From NCBI GenBank assembly GCA_020636005.1, contig JACJYR010000001.1:1808001-1872000 (forward strand): DNA of 64,000 nt. The letters are read 5' to 3'. The first letter of the stretch is position 1. Each line of letters starts with the position of its first letter. Origin of the DNA: Lewinellaceae bacterium (GTDB lineage: Bacteria > Bacteroidota > Bacteroidia > Chitinophagales > Saprospiraceae). The notes below the pieces were generated by a model that had not been told where the DNA came from, searched no databases, and saw only the letters and a list, made by a program, of their open reading frames with translations. Of the stretch, positions 16,810 through 26,059 are shown piece after piece. Position numbers and translations under genes: made by a program.

Positions 16810-18048
16810 ATGATTAGCTTAGTTGATACCTTTTCGGATTTTAAATCCAGCAAAAACATTGACCGCCCCACGATGGTGCGGGTGCTGGAAGATGTGTTCC
16901 GCACACTCATTAAAAAGAAATTCGGCTCTGATGACAACTTCAACGTCATCGTGAACACCCAGCAAGGCGACTTGGAGCTTTGGCGGGTACGCCAAATCGT
17001 TCCCGATGGCGAGGTGACGGACGACAGGAGCCAGATATCTATCTCCGAAGCCATCTCGATTGACGAAAGCTACGAGATCGGTGAAGAATGCTATGAGCAG
17101 CTTTACCTGGAAGACTTTGGCCGCCGCTCCATCCAGGCTGCCCGCCAAACGCTGATCTCCCGGATCATGGAGTTGGAGAAAGACGATGTTTACAAAAAAT
17201 ACATGGAACGGGTCGGCGACATGGTGGTTGGGGAAGTCAGCCAAATCATCAAACGGGAATTCCTGATCGTGGACGATACCACCGGCCATGAACTGCTCAT
17301 GCCGAAACAAGAAACCATTCGGGGCGACTTTTTCCGGAAAGGCGACATGGTGAGAGGCATCATCAAGCGGGTGGAAATGAAAAACAATACACCCGTCGTC
17401 ATCGTCTCCCGTACGGACAACTCCTTCCTGGAAAAACTCCTCGAACAGGAAGTTCCCGAAATTGAGGACGGCATTATCGCTGTCAAGCGCATTGTGCGCC
17501 TGCCCGGCGAACGGGCCAAGGTGGCAGTAGAATCCTACGACGAACGGGTAGATCCCGTTGGTGCCTGCGTAGGGATGAAAGGTTCGAGGATACACGGTAT
17601 CGTGCGGGAGCTGCGCAACGAAAACATTGACATCATCAATTTCACCAACAACGACAGCCTGTTCATCCAGCGGGCACTCACACCAGCCAAAGTTTCGAGC
17701 ATCGAACTGGATGCCGAAAACAAACGGGCTTCTGTCTATCTCGACCCCGACCAGGTTTCATTGGCCATCGGCAAAGGTGGCACGAACATCAAACTTGCCA
17801 GCAAGCTGACGGGCTACGAAATTGACGTTTATCGCAACACCGACGAGCAGGAAATCGACGATGTGGATTTGGACGAATTTTCCGATGAAATCGAGCCTTG
17901 GGTCATTGACGAACTGAAGCGCATCGGTTGCGATACGGCCCGCAGTGTACTGGAACTGAGCAAGTCCGAACTGCTCCGCCGTACCGAACTGGAAGAAGAA
18001 ACCATCGAGGAAGTCATTGGCATCCTCACAGCAGAACTTGAAGACTAA
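16810..18048 (+). CDS. nusA: Transcription termination/antitermination factor NusA
   Basis: 412 residues. N-terminal RNA-polymerase-binding domain (~1-125), S1 domain (~130-200, VGEVSQIIKREFLIVDD), KH1 (~230-300, RVDPVGACVGMKGSRIHGIVREL) and KH2 (~300-370, ALAIGKGG-like VSLAIGKGGTNIKLASKLTG), then a single helix-hairpin-helix-like tail (ELKRIGCDTARSVLELSKSELLRRTELEEE). The long acidic repeats found at the C-terminus of gammaproteobacterial NusA are absent, as usual in Bacteroidota. It acts on transcribing RNA polymerase in pausing, termination and antitermination. Because NusA promotes hairpin-dependent termination, it could influence the hairpin in its own operon leader (inference). Confidence 0.96.
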   Translation: MISLVDTFSDFKSSKNIDRPTMVRVLEDVFRTLIKKKFGSDDNFNVIVNTQQGDLELWRVRQIVPDGEVTDDRSQISISEAISIDESYEIGEECYEQLYLEDFGRRSIQAARQTLISRIMELEKDDVYKKYMERVGDMVVGEVSQIIKREFLIVDDTTGHELLMPKQETIRGDFFRKGDMVRGIIKRVEMKNNTPVVIVSRTDNSFLEKLLEQEVPEIEDGIIAVKRIVRLPGERAKVAVESYDERVDPVGACVGMKGSRIHGIVRELRNENIDIINFTNNDSLFIQRALTPAKVSSIELDAENKRASVYLDPDQVSLAIGKGGTNIKLASKLTGYEIDVYRNTDEQEIDDVDLDEFSDEIEPWVIDELKRIGCDTARSVLELSKSELLRRTELEEETIEEVIGILTAELED

Positions 18049-18170
18049 TGGTGACGAATGGCGCGTAATTAGTGATTGGGCGAATCGTGATTTGTAACGA
18101 TGAATTTCAACCCTACCCATCATTAATACACGTACAAATCACCCCTATTTCAATATCACTAATTTTTTGA

Positions 18171-21092
18171 ATGGAGAAACGCTTAGTAAAAGTAGCGCAA
18201 GAGTTAAATGTTGGTACTTCGACCATTGTGGACTTCCTCAGTGGCAAAGGCTTTGATGTTGACAACAAGCCTACCACCAAGATAACGGACGAAATGCAGG
18301 CCCTCCTGCAAAGGGAGTTCCAAAAGTCCATAGACATTAAGGAGCAGGCCGAAAAGTTGACCATCGGTGTCCGCCCAATCCTGAAAAAGGAATTGTCCGG
18401 CAACCGGGAGGATTCTATCTCCACGACTACCCTCCCCCCCTTGCCCAGCCTGAAAAAAGAACCGCTTCCCAAAAAAGTCCTGCCCGAGCCTGAGCCAGAA
18501 GAAGTAATGCCGCCCCCGGCTGAGCCCGTTGCAGAACCTGTGCAGCCTGAAGAAGTGGTCGAGATAGAAAAACCCACCATAGGGCTTACCATCAAAGGAA
18601 AGATCGATCTGGACCAAAAAGGCCGGCCCGTCAAAGAAAAGAAAGAAGCCCCAGCGCCAGAGCCAGCCCCACAAGAGCCCGAACCGGCTGTGCCCGATAC
18701 CCCCGCTGAACAGCCCGCTATGGTGGAGGAACCACAGGAAGACAATACGCCTGCACCATCGGCAACCCCTGAAAAAGAGAGAACTGCTCCTGGAAAACCA
18801 GCCAAGGAAATGACTGAGGACGTGGCTGAGGTTGTGGACGATGAGCTTGTCAGGATGCAAGCGCCCGAACTGAGGGGACTCAAGATTTTGGGTAAAATTG
18901 ACATCCAGAAAAAAAGCGATAGCAGGGGCAAGAAAAAGAAAAAACCCGAAAAAGGGAAGGAGCCTGAACCAGAAGAGGGCAGCGCTGCCCCGGCAAGGGG
19001 TGGTACTGGCAGGCCGGACAACCGCCGCCCCAAACCCGTTGCTTCATCCGATAGCGAGGATGCTAAAAAGCGAAAGCGCAAACGCAAGAAAGTACCAACT
19101 ACTTCGGCTCCTGGCAGCGATGACAACAGAGGTGCAAGCAGGGCCGGAGTCGGAAGGAGAAGAAGGGACGAAGTATCCGGAAAAGAAGTGGATGAACAGA
19201 TCAAGAAAACCATGGCCACCATTTCAGGCGCAGGCAAGAAAAAACGCCAAAAGCTGCGCCGGGAAACCCGTGAAAGAGTGCGGGAAAAACAGGAAATGCG
19301 GGATATGGAAGAAATGACCGACAAACTGGAAGTGACGGAATTCGTCACCGTTCAGGAGTTGGCCAATATGATGGACGTATCCGCCTCTGAAGTTATCACC
19401 ACTTGTATGAGCCTGGGTGTCTTTGTTTCCATCAACCAGCGCCTTGATGCAGAACTGATTGAGCTGGTAGCCAGCGAGTTTGGCCACGAAGTAGAGTTCA
19501 TCAGTGTGGAAGAACAAACTGATGTAGAAGAGGAAGAAGAAGACGCACCAGAAGATCTGTTGCCACGCGCCCCGGTTGTCACAGTAATGGGACACGTTGA
19601 CCACGGTAAAACCTCCCTGCTCGACCATATCCGGAAAGCCAATGTGGTGGAAGGCGAGGCCGGTGGCATCACCCAGCACATCGGCGCCTACGATGTGGAA
19701 GTGGAAGGGCGGAAAATTACCTTCCTCGACACACCTGGCCACGAAGCCTTTACGGCCATGCGGGCCAGGGGTACCAAAGTGACTGACATCGCCATCATCG
19801 TCATCGCTGCGGACGACAACGTAATGCCGCAGACCAAAGAGGCCATCAGCCATGCCCAGGCTGCGGGCGTCCCGATGGTGTTTGCCATCAATAAAATTGA
19901 CAAGGCCGGTGCGGCCCCCGAACGCATCAAACAGGAACTGGCTTCCATGAACCTGCTGGTAGAGGACTGGGGCGGCACCTACCAATCGCACGATATATCC
20001 GCCAAAGCAGGCACGGGCATTGATGCCCTGCTGGAAAAAGTGCTCTTCGTGGCCGACCTGGCCGATCTCAAAGCCAACCCCAACCGCCTTTCTTCCGGTA
20101 CCATCATCGAAGCTTCGCTCGACAAAGGAAAAGGCTATGTAGCCAAAATGCTGGTGCAAAACGGCACCCTGCACGTGGGAGACGCCATGGTAGCCGGCGA
20201 ATACTCCGGCAAGGTAAAAGCCATGTACAACGAGCGCGGGAAAAAGGTGGAAGAGGCTGGCCCATCCACAGCCGTTTTGGTGCTGGGCCTCAGCGGTGCG
20301 CCGCAGGCCGGCGAGCGCTACAAAGTCATGGAGGACGAGTCCGAAGCACGACAACTGGCCGCCCGAAGGGCGCAAATCAACCGGGAGCAGTCCACCCGTG
20401 CCACCAAGCGTATCAGCCTTGACGAAATCGGGCGGCGCCTGGCACTTGGCACTTTCCGGGAATTAAACCTCATCGTGAAAGGCGACGTGGATGGTTCGGT
20501 CGAGGCCCTTTCCGATTCCTTGATCAAGCTCTCACTAGAAACCGTTCAGGTCAATGTCATCCACCGGGCAGTGGGCCAAATCGTCGAGTCCGACGTGCTC
20601 CTGGCTTCTGCTTCCGATGCCATCATCATCGGCTTCCAGGTGAGACCGTCATTGGCTGCCCGTAAGCTGGCAGAGCGGGAAGGCGTTGAAATAAAGACCT
20701 ATTCCATTATTTACGAAGTGATCGAAGAAATCAAGCTGGCCATCGAGGGCCTCCTGGAACCGACCAAGGAAGAGAAGATTGTTTGCAACGTGGAGGTCAG
20801 GGAGGTTTACAAGATCAGCAAAATCGGTACCGTGGCCGGTTGCTACGTCATGGATGGCAAGATTACCCGCAACACGCACATACGCATCATCCGGGACGGC
20901 ATTGTCATCTATCCGACCCGGGAAGGTGCGCACGGGGAACTTGGTTCGCTGAAGCGTTTTAAAGAAGACGCCAAAGAGGTGAAATCAGGGACCGAATGCG
21001 GTATCACCATCAAAAACTTCAATGACCTCAAAGTCGGAGATGTCATCGAAGGATACGAAATTACAGAGGTCAAGCAGAAATATGGGAAGTGA
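18171..21092 (+). CDS. infB: Translation initiation factor IF-2
   Basis: 973 residues. An IF2_N module begins the protein (KVAQELNVGTSTIVDFLSGKG). A Pro/Glu/Lys-rich, probably disordered linker spans ~90-340. A second IF2_N-like module lies at ~390-450 (VTVQELANMMDVSASEVI). The GTPase domain starts at ~467: G1 GHVDHGKT, G3 DTPGHEAF, G4 NKID. Domains II-IV follow, ending with the fMet-tRNA-binding C2 domain (KVGDVIEGYEITEVKQ). It delivers initiator tRNA to the 30S subunit. A 122-bp gap separates it from nusA without a terminator, so it is probably co-transcribed; an intrinsic terminator follows at 21129. Confidence 0.97.
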   Translation: MEKRLVKVAQELNVGTSTIVDFLSGKGFDVDNKPTTKITDEMQALLQREFQKSIDIKEQAEKLTIGVRPILKKELSGNREDSISTTTLPPLPSLKKEPLPKKVLPEPEPEEVMPPPAEPVAEPVQPEEVVEIEKPTIGLTIKGKIDLDQKGRPVKEKKEAPAPEPAPQEPEPAVPDTPAEQPAMVEEPQEDNTPAPSATPEKERTAPGKPAKEMTEDVAEVVDDELVRMQAPELRGLKILGKIDIQKKSDSRGKKKKKPEKGKEPEPEEGSAAPARGGTGRPDNRRPKPVASSDSEDAKKRKRKRKKVPTTSAPGSDDNRGASRAGVGRRRRDEVSGKEVDEQIKKTMATISGAGKKKRQKLRRETRERVREKQEMRDMEEMTDKLEVTEFVTVQELANMMDVSASEVITTCMSLGVFVSINQRLDAELIELVASEFGHEVEFISVEEQTDVEEEEEDAPEDLLPRAPVVTVMGHVDHGKTSLLDHIRKANVVEGEAGGITQHIGAYDVEVEGRKITFLDTPGHEAFTAMRARGTKVTDIAIIVIAADDNVMPQTKEAISHAQAAGVPMVFAINKIDKAGAAPERIKQELASMNLLVEDWGGTYQSHDISAKAGTGIDALLEKVLFVADLADLKANPNRLSSGTIIEASLDKGKGYVAKMLVQNGTLHVGDAMVAGEYSGKVKAMYNERGKKVEEAGPSTAVLVLGLSGAPQAGERYKVMEDESEARQLAARRAQINREQSTRATKRISLDEIGRRLALGTFRELNLIVKGDVDGSVEALSDSLIKLSLETVQVNVIHRAVGQIVESDVLLASASDAIIIGFQVRPSLAARKLAEREGVEIKTYSIIYEVIEEIKLAIEGLLEPTKEEKIVCNVEVREVYKISKIGTVAGCYVMDGKITRNTHIRIIRDGIVIYPTREGAHGELGSLKRFKEDAKEVKSGTECGITIKNFNDLKVGDVIEGYEITEVKQKYGK

Positions 21093-21128
21093 CCTGTTGA
21101 AGCGTGACGATCTGTAAAATCAGAGGAT

Positions 21129-21167
21129 GGCGATTGGTTTCAACTACCAACCGCCATTTTTTTTTTT
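21129..21167 (+). terminator. Intrinsic terminator of the rimP-nusA-infB operon
   Basis: A 10-bp stem with one mismatch (GGCGATTGGT 21129-21138 / ACCAACCGCC 21146-21155) is followed by eleven T (21157-21167). It begins 36 bp after the infB stop. Confidence 0.85.
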
Positions 21168-21238
21168 GCCCCGATATCCATGATCAACTAATCTGCCCAT
21201 TGCATATCGCAACCCAATTGCGGAACTGCAAAACCCGA

Positions 21239-21400
21239 ACGCTCATCCACTCTTAAAGGTGAAGCACATATTTTTTGGTGAGAGGCCGGGTTATCAAACC
21301 CGGCTGTTCCGTCCCCAAACAGCCGGGTTTGATAACCCGGCCTCTCAAGAAGATTTTGGTGCAAATCCAGCCATTTCACCTTAAAGGGGGGATGAGCGAA
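21239..21400. repeat. Large nested palindrome (29-bp perfect arms)
   Basis: The inner arms 21280-21308 and 21318-21346 are perfect reverse complements over 29 bp with a 9-nt loop; both contain GGGTTATCAAACCCGG-type sequence that is itself nearly palindromic. Outer arms near 21239-21262 and 21376-21400 (CGCTCATCC ... AAGGTGAA) also pair. It fills most of the ~375-bp gap between the infB terminator and the YitT gene. Probably a REP/MITE-like element or a strong bidirectional transcription barrier. Confidence 0.8.
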
Positions 21401-21542
21401 CCCGAATGAGCGCCCTTCATAAAACAATGATTCCGGCCCCGACACATTTGCGAAGCTGTCGAACAGCTTTGTAAATACTTCTCAAACCTTTCGTGCAGGA
21501 AGTGCTCGAAGCGAACAAGTAATGCTCCGGTTTTTTACCCCT

Positions 21543-22517
21543 TCAATGCTGCAACGGCTTCCGTTTGATCACCCCGCCCTTGATGTCGCGGATGGCATTC
21601 ATAATGATAAAGGCGGAGGGGTCTATTTTCTCCACCTCCTTTTTCAGGCGGGCCAGTTCGAGGCGGGTCACCACGGAGAATACGATTTCAATACTTTTCA
21701 AATCCTTCGACTCCTGGCCGTAGCCGCCCTTCCCAGCATAGAGCGTGGCGCCCCGGCCCAGTTTTTCAACGATCATCTGGCGGATTTCCTCGTGAAGCGG
21801 GGAGATGATGGTGACGCCCATGTACTCGTCGAGGCCCTCGATGATGAAATCCACTGTCTTGGAGGCAGAGAGGTAGGTAAGAATAGAGTACAGCGCCACT
21901 TCCAGCGACAGCAGCCAGGCCGCAATGGAAAAGATGATGATATTGAACAGCAGGATAATGTCGCCAATGGTGAGCGGGGTGCGGCGGTTGATATAGATGG
22001 CGAGCACTTCCGTACCGTCCAGTACGGCGCCGCCACGCACTGCCAGCCCGATACCTGCCCCCAGGAAGAAGCCCCCGAACACGGCCACCAGCAGCTTATC
22101 GGAGGTGATAACCGGGTAGGTTATGAATGCCACCGCCATGGACAATCCCGCAATAGCAAAAATACTTTTCAGGGCAAATCGCCGCCCCAGTTGTGTCAGC
22201 CCCAGCAGGATGAATGGCGCATTGATGACGACCAGCAACACCGGCAGCGGCCAGCCAGATACATTGGCTACCAGCAGGGAGATGCCCGTCACCCCGCCGT
22301 CAATGAAATCGTTGGGCAACAAAAAGCCTTTCAGCCCAAAACCTGCAGACAGGATGCCGACCCCGATCAGCAGCGCATCCTTCACCCAGTGGAACAGGGA
22401 CACCCGCACCATTTGGGCCTCTTTTTTCAGGGCCTTTTCGCTCATGCCACCTTTGTATTTCGGCGGCGGGTGCTTCCGAAGGTGATCGATGATGATTTGT
22501 TGAAAAAATGGGCTCAT
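21543..22517 (-). CDS. YitT family membrane protein (DUF161 + DUF2179)
   Basis: 324 residues from ATG 22517 (MSPFFQQIIIDHLRKHPPP); an in-frame ATG at 22553 adds 12. After a ~60-residue cytosolic lead come about five transmembrane helices (~65-245) with the family signatures GFGLKGFLLPNDFIDGGVTGISLL and GAGIGLAVRGGAVLDGTEVLAI. The C-terminal DUF2179 domain (~245-320: MGVTIISPLHEEIRQMIVEKLGRGATLY, then SVVTRLELARLKKEVEKIDPSAFI) is a soluble regulatory-type ferredoxin-like fold. The family is widespread and its transport function is not established. It is convergent with infB. Confidence 0.9.
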   Translation of the reverse strand: MSPFFQQIIIDHLRKHPPPKYKGGMSEKALKKEAQMVRVSLFHWVKDALLIGVGILSAGFGLKGFLLPNDFIDGGVTGISLLVANVSGWPLPVLLVVINAPFILLGLTQLGRRFALKSIFAIAGLSMAVAFITYPVITSDKLLVAVFGGFFLGAGIGLAVRGGAVLDGTEVLAIYINRRTPLTIGDIILLFNIIIFSIAAWLLSLEVALYSILTYLSASKTVDFIIEGLDEYMGVTIISPLHEEIRQMIVEKLGRGATLYAGKGGYGQESKDLKSIEIVFSVVTRLELARLKKEVEKIDPSAFIIMNAIRDIKGGVIKRKPLQH

Positions 22518-22754
22518 GCGGGAAGGGATTGGGTTTGTGCGTTTATACTTCACTCCATCAGGTTTTGTGCATTTGAAAAACGGCCAAAAGTTTTCAGCAT
22601 TTGCACAAAGCCTATTGACTTCGTGGGTATAGAAACAAGAGTCCGTTGAGGTTTCAGGAAATGTATGGCTAATTTGAAAAGGAATGAAACTATTGAAACG
22701 GGTTTATCCAAAAAAAACAAAAGAGGCCTGATTTGGCAAGAGGGATGTTTTGCC

Positions 22755-24698
22755 TCACCCACCTACGTTTATCCTTGCCATTCCTTCCAGCGCCTGCTGG
22801 TTGTCGGGGTTTATTTTCAAAACCCTTTTTAACAAGGTGATGGCCTCCGCCTGCCGCTTTTGAAACAGGCACACAGCAGCCTTGTTGACGAGCGCCTGCT
22901 CGTAGTCGGGATCCAGGGCGATGGCACGGTCGTATAGTTTTTCCGCTTTTCCAAGGTCGCCTTTTACAGCGCAGGCAAATCCCAGGTTGGTAAGTGCCAC
23001 GGAGCGTTCCGGGTTTTCGGCAATGACCTTTTCCAGCACGGATGTACCCTCGTCCAGGCGGTTCAAACTGATAAGGGCCGCCCCTTCTTTCTCCAGGAAA
23101 TCAAGGTGAAAAGGGTATGCTTTGGTAGCTATTTGAAAATAAGTGAGCGCCTTTTCGTATTGGCTGTTATTGAAAAAAGCTTCCCCGATGCGATAAGCCG
23201 TCCAGCCGTCCAGCGGTTTGCCGCCAGGCCAAATGGCCGCCTGCACCATCAGTTCGTCATACTTTTCCTGGGAGAAAAGCAGATGAACCAACGTTTTGAA
23301 TTTTAGCTCAGATGGTTCGGACGATTTTCCCAAATAATATGCAGCGCTGTCCAGCATCACCGTGGAAGGGATGTATTTGTCGAACGTGGCGAGGTAGCCC
23401 CTGGCCATGTCCAACGGCGTTGGGTTTTCTTTGGTCAAAATCTGGATGCCCAAAAACGCTTTATCCTGACTGCCGGACGCCGACTGTTGAAGGGGGATTG
23501 CAATGCGGTGATCCGTGATGTGGACATGCGGTATGTCCATGCTGCCCGATTTGGGCATGTGGCAGGCGGAGCAGTTTTTGGAAGCGGGTGGCGAGGGGGC
23601 AGCGGTGAGGGGGGCGCCTGCCTCGGCCAATTTGGGGCAGGATTGTTCGCTGTGGCATTTTTTACAGGCATTGTTGTACTGCCCGGCAGGGGTGACTTCA
23701 ATACTTTTATGGGGGTTGTGGCAGGTGAGGCAACTCAGTTCCGGCGAGTTTTTAAAACACTCGCTCATCCTGAGGCGGTCGGCCTGCGAGGCCATGATGA
23801 ACTGTTCGTGCGAATCCGTATAGCGGGGCAGGAAGACGTTCATTACTGAATTGAGCTTCATGCCCGGTTTGAAATCAAAAAAGGTCTTTCCTTCTTCCAG
23901 CACGGCCACACCCTGCAGGTGGCAGCGCTGGCAAAGATCCATCTGCAAATCACGGGGCAATTTTCTGGGGTTCACAATGGTGTAGTCCGTTGCCGTGGCA
24001 GTATCCACCCTGTTGCCTTTCAGCATTTCCTCCGCGTGGAGTTTGCCGGGGCCGTGGCAGCGCTCGCACTCAATACCGGTGGGCATCTTTGAGAATTTGT
24101 TGATGGAGCCTGGCACCATCTCCGGGTAGTGGTTGTGGCAGGTGATGCACTCATCGGCCAGGAGCCGGGAGAAACGGGAATTGTTCTGCCGGAAGCCCGG
24201 CGCCAAATCCCATCGTTTTTCCTGCGTGTACCAGGTGACGGGGGCCTGGTACGCGTAGCCGTTGATGTCGAGGATGTGGGAGTTGGTGTGCTGCCCCGAA
24301 CCGACGATGTAGCTGATCCGTTCCAGCCGTTTGTGGGTGGTATCGCCCTTTTCCAGGCGGTATTCCAGCACGTTCAGCGTACTGTCGTTTGCGAAAAAAG
24401 GATAGTAGTAAAAGTTGTTCAGCGTATCATAAACCACCGCGTGGGTGTCAAATGCCGCCGCCGATTTTTTGCGGGTGGCTTTGTCGAAAGAGCGGCCCAT
24501 ACCCGTTTGGATGAACGTCTCGTGTATGTTGGCGTGGCAGGAGCGGCAGGTGGCCATGCCGATGTAGGCGACGCTGTCACGCACGTTGAGGAAGGGGCTG
24601 TCCGTTGTGCTTTTTTGGGTGGCTGTTTTACAAAAACCGAACAGCCAGGCTGTGAGGAGTGAAAAGGAAAGGAAGGTGAGGGTTCGGGTGCGGTTCAT
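22755..24698 (-). CDS. Seven-heme c-type cytochrome fused to TPR repeats
   Basis: 647 residues from ATG 24698, which opens the hydrophobic leader MNRTRTLTFLSFSLLTAWLFGF; a longer frame to 24848 has no signal. Seven CxxCH heme sites are visible: CRSCH, CITCH, CERCH, CQRCH, CLTCH, CKKCH, CSACH (residues ~50-380). The spacing and GPGKLHAEE, NPHKS and HMPKSG surroundings resemble the cytochrome c554/NrfA-like family often annotated 'tetratricopeptide repeat, cytochrome c3-like'. The last ~200 residues hold four to five TPR units (EKALTYFQIATKAYP, GDLGKAEKLYDRAIALDPDYEQA). Likely periplasmic, electron-transferring and protein-interacting; substrate unknown. It is divergent from the NUDIX gene. Confidence 0.88.
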   Translation of the reverse strand: MNRTRTLTFLSFSLLTAWLFGFCKTATQKSTTDSPFLNVRDSVAYIGMATCRSCHANIHETFIQTGMGRSFDKATRKKSAAAFDTHAVVYDTLNNFYYYPFFANDSTLNVLEYRLEKGDTTHKRLERISYIVGSGQHTNSHILDINGYAYQAPVTWYTQEKRWDLAPGFRQNNSRFSRLLADECITCHNHYPEMVPGSINKFSKMPTGIECERCHGPGKLHAEEMLKGNRVDTATATDYTIVNPRKLPRDLQMDLCQRCHLQGVAVLEEGKTFFDFKPGMKLNSVMNVFLPRYTDSHEQFIMASQADRLRMSECFKNSPELSCLTCHNPHKSIEVTPAGQYNNACKKCHSEQSCPKLAEAGAPLTAAPSPPASKNCSACHMPKSGSMDIPHVHITDHRIAIPLQQSASGSQDKAFLGIQILTKENPTPLDMARGYLATFDKYIPSTVMLDSAAYYLGKSSEPSELKFKTLVHLLFSQEKYDELMVQAAIWPGGKPLDGWTAYRIGEAFFNNSQYEKALTYFQIATKAYPFHLDFLEKEGAALISLNRLDEGTSVLEKVIAENPERSVALTNLGFACAVKGDLGKAEKLYDRAIALDPDYEQALVNKAAVCLFQKRQAEAITLLKRVLKINPDNQQALEGMARINVGG

Positions 24699-24852
24699 TT
24701 CTTGTCGATGCCCTGGGATATTTTGCAAAACATGCGAAACGATTTCACCGGGGGCATAAAATTTTATCCAAAAATAGAAAATCCTCCCGACATTCCCCGC
24801 CAGCGGGCAACGGGGATAATCCCTTCGCTTACTTTTGCCAAAAATCATGTGT

Positions 24853-25398
24853 ATGAAAAAAACCTGGGAACACCTATTCTCCGAACAGCCCGTGGACTAC
24901 CGCCTCTTCAAGGCCCGGTTTGACCACCTGAAAAACCCCCACAACGGCAAGGATGTCAAAGTGGTGGTGCTCACCGGCAGCGACTCCTGCACCGTGATGG
25001 CCGTCACCCAAGCAGACAGGGTGGTGCTGGTGGACAACTACCGCTTCGGCATCAGCGGGTACTGCCTCGAACTGCCCGGTGGCATGGTGGACGACGGCGA
25101 AGACCACCAGCAATCGGCCAAAAGGGAACTGCTGGAAGAGACAGGCTATACCGCCGGCGAATGGTACTATGTGGGCAGCGTGGCCAGCAACCCCGTGTTC
25201 ATGGACAGTTTCGTACACCACTATCTCGCCCTGGGTGCCGAAAAAACCGACGATACCGACCTCGACGATGCGGAGGACATCGAGGTGCGGGAAGTGCCGT
25301 TGGAAGAGGTGCGGAAGATGCTGTTCAACGGGGAGTTCGTACACCCGCATTCTGTGAGCGGCATATTGCGGGGGCTGGAGATGATGAAGCAAATTTGA
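24853..25398 (+). CDS. NUDIX hydrolase (ADP-sugar pyrophosphatase-like)
   Basis: 181 residues from ATG 24853 (MKKTWEHLFSEQPVDY); ATG 24847 adds two residues. The Nudix box GX5EX7REUXEEXGU is complete at ~77-99 (GMVDDGE, then RELLEETGY), with the Glu residues that bind the metal ions. The fold before it (VVVLTGSDSCTVMAVTQADRVVLVDNYRFG) resembles ADP-ribose pyrophosphatases, which hydrolyse nucleoside diphosphate sugars. A TACTTTTG box (24830-24837) lies just before the start; with no good upstream box this promoter call is weak, but it would give a nearly leaderless mRNA. The vsr-like gene follows after 2 bp, so the two are probably co-transcribed. Confidence 0.88.
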   Translation: MKKTWEHLFSEQPVDYRLFKARFDHLKNPHNGKDVKVVVLTGSDSCTVMAVTQADRVVLVDNYRFGISGYCLELPGGMVDDGEDHQQSAKRELLEETGYTAGEWYYVGSVASNPVFMDSFVHHYLALGAEKTDDTDLDDAEDIEVREVPLEEVRKMLFNGEFVHPHSVSGILRGLEMMKQI

Positions 25399-25400
25399 CG

Positions 25401-25880
25401 ATGGCTGAGTATAATTTTCCCGAAAAAATAAAAGTCCCCCGCTTCGAGGAGGCCGCCGGGTTTTACACCACTCCGGAGCGGAGCGAACTGATGGCCAAAA
25501 TCAGGAGCGAAAATACCCGCCCGGAAATCATGCTCCGTAAGGCGCTGTGGGCCGTCGGCCTCCGGTTCCGGGTACACCGCAGGAACTTGCCCGGCAAGCC
25601 CGACATCTCCAACCAGCGCCTGAAACTGGCCATTTTCGTGGACGGTGAGTTCTGGCACGGCTACCAGTGGGAGGAGAAAAAGCACAAGCTCAGGTCCAAC
25701 CGGGATTTCTGGATACCGAAAATAGAACGGAACATACAGCGTGATCAGGAGGTGAACGGGCAACTGCGGCGGCTTGGCTTCACCGTTTTCCGCTTCTGGG
25801 AGCGGGAGGTGAAAAAGGAACTGGGGGCCTGCGTGAAACAGGTGCTCGACTACGTGGAAGCAACTGTCCGTTTCCGGTGA
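25401..25880 (+). CDS. Vsr-type (very short patch repair) endonuclease, zinc cysteines missing
   Basis: 159 residues from ATG 25401, just after the NUDIX stop. The Vsr core is clear: TPERSELMAKIRSENTRPE, then LPGKPDIS with the catalytic Asp (D68, equivalent to E. coli D51), FVDGEFWHG with H86, and NRDFWIPKIERNIQRD. In E. coli Vsr the zinc site uses Cys in GCFWHHHHC and WEC; here these positions read GEFWHG and WER, so the structural zinc is probably absent. Vsr nicks DNA 5' of T:G mismatches made by deamination of 5-methylcytosine. No cytosine methyltransferase lies in the window, so its target is unclear. Could be a DUF559-like nuclease with another role. Confidence 0.8.
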   Translation: MAEYNFPEKIKVPRFEEAAGFYTTPERSELMAKIRSENTRPEIMLRKALWAVGLRFRVHRRNLPGKPDISNQRLKLAIFVDGEFWHGYQWEEKKHKLRSNRDFWIPKIERNIQRDQEVNGQLRRLGFTVFRFWEREVKKELGACVKQVLDYVEATVRFR

Positions 25881-26059
25881 AACCTCCCACACGGCATATA
25901 TAACAGCGGGAGCTGCCAAGAGAAAAGGCTGATGGGCCGAAATAACCAAAGACCCGGTTTTGCAAATTTACCTACGTTTGCGGGCTGGTATTTCAAACCG
26001 CCTGTTTTTCATTTTGCCAGAAATGAAAAACGGTCCACCAGGAATCAACACTAAGACCT

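Noticed and set aside
19224..20375. 383-codon minus-strand frame
   Set aside because: Antisense shadow of infB, which is certain.
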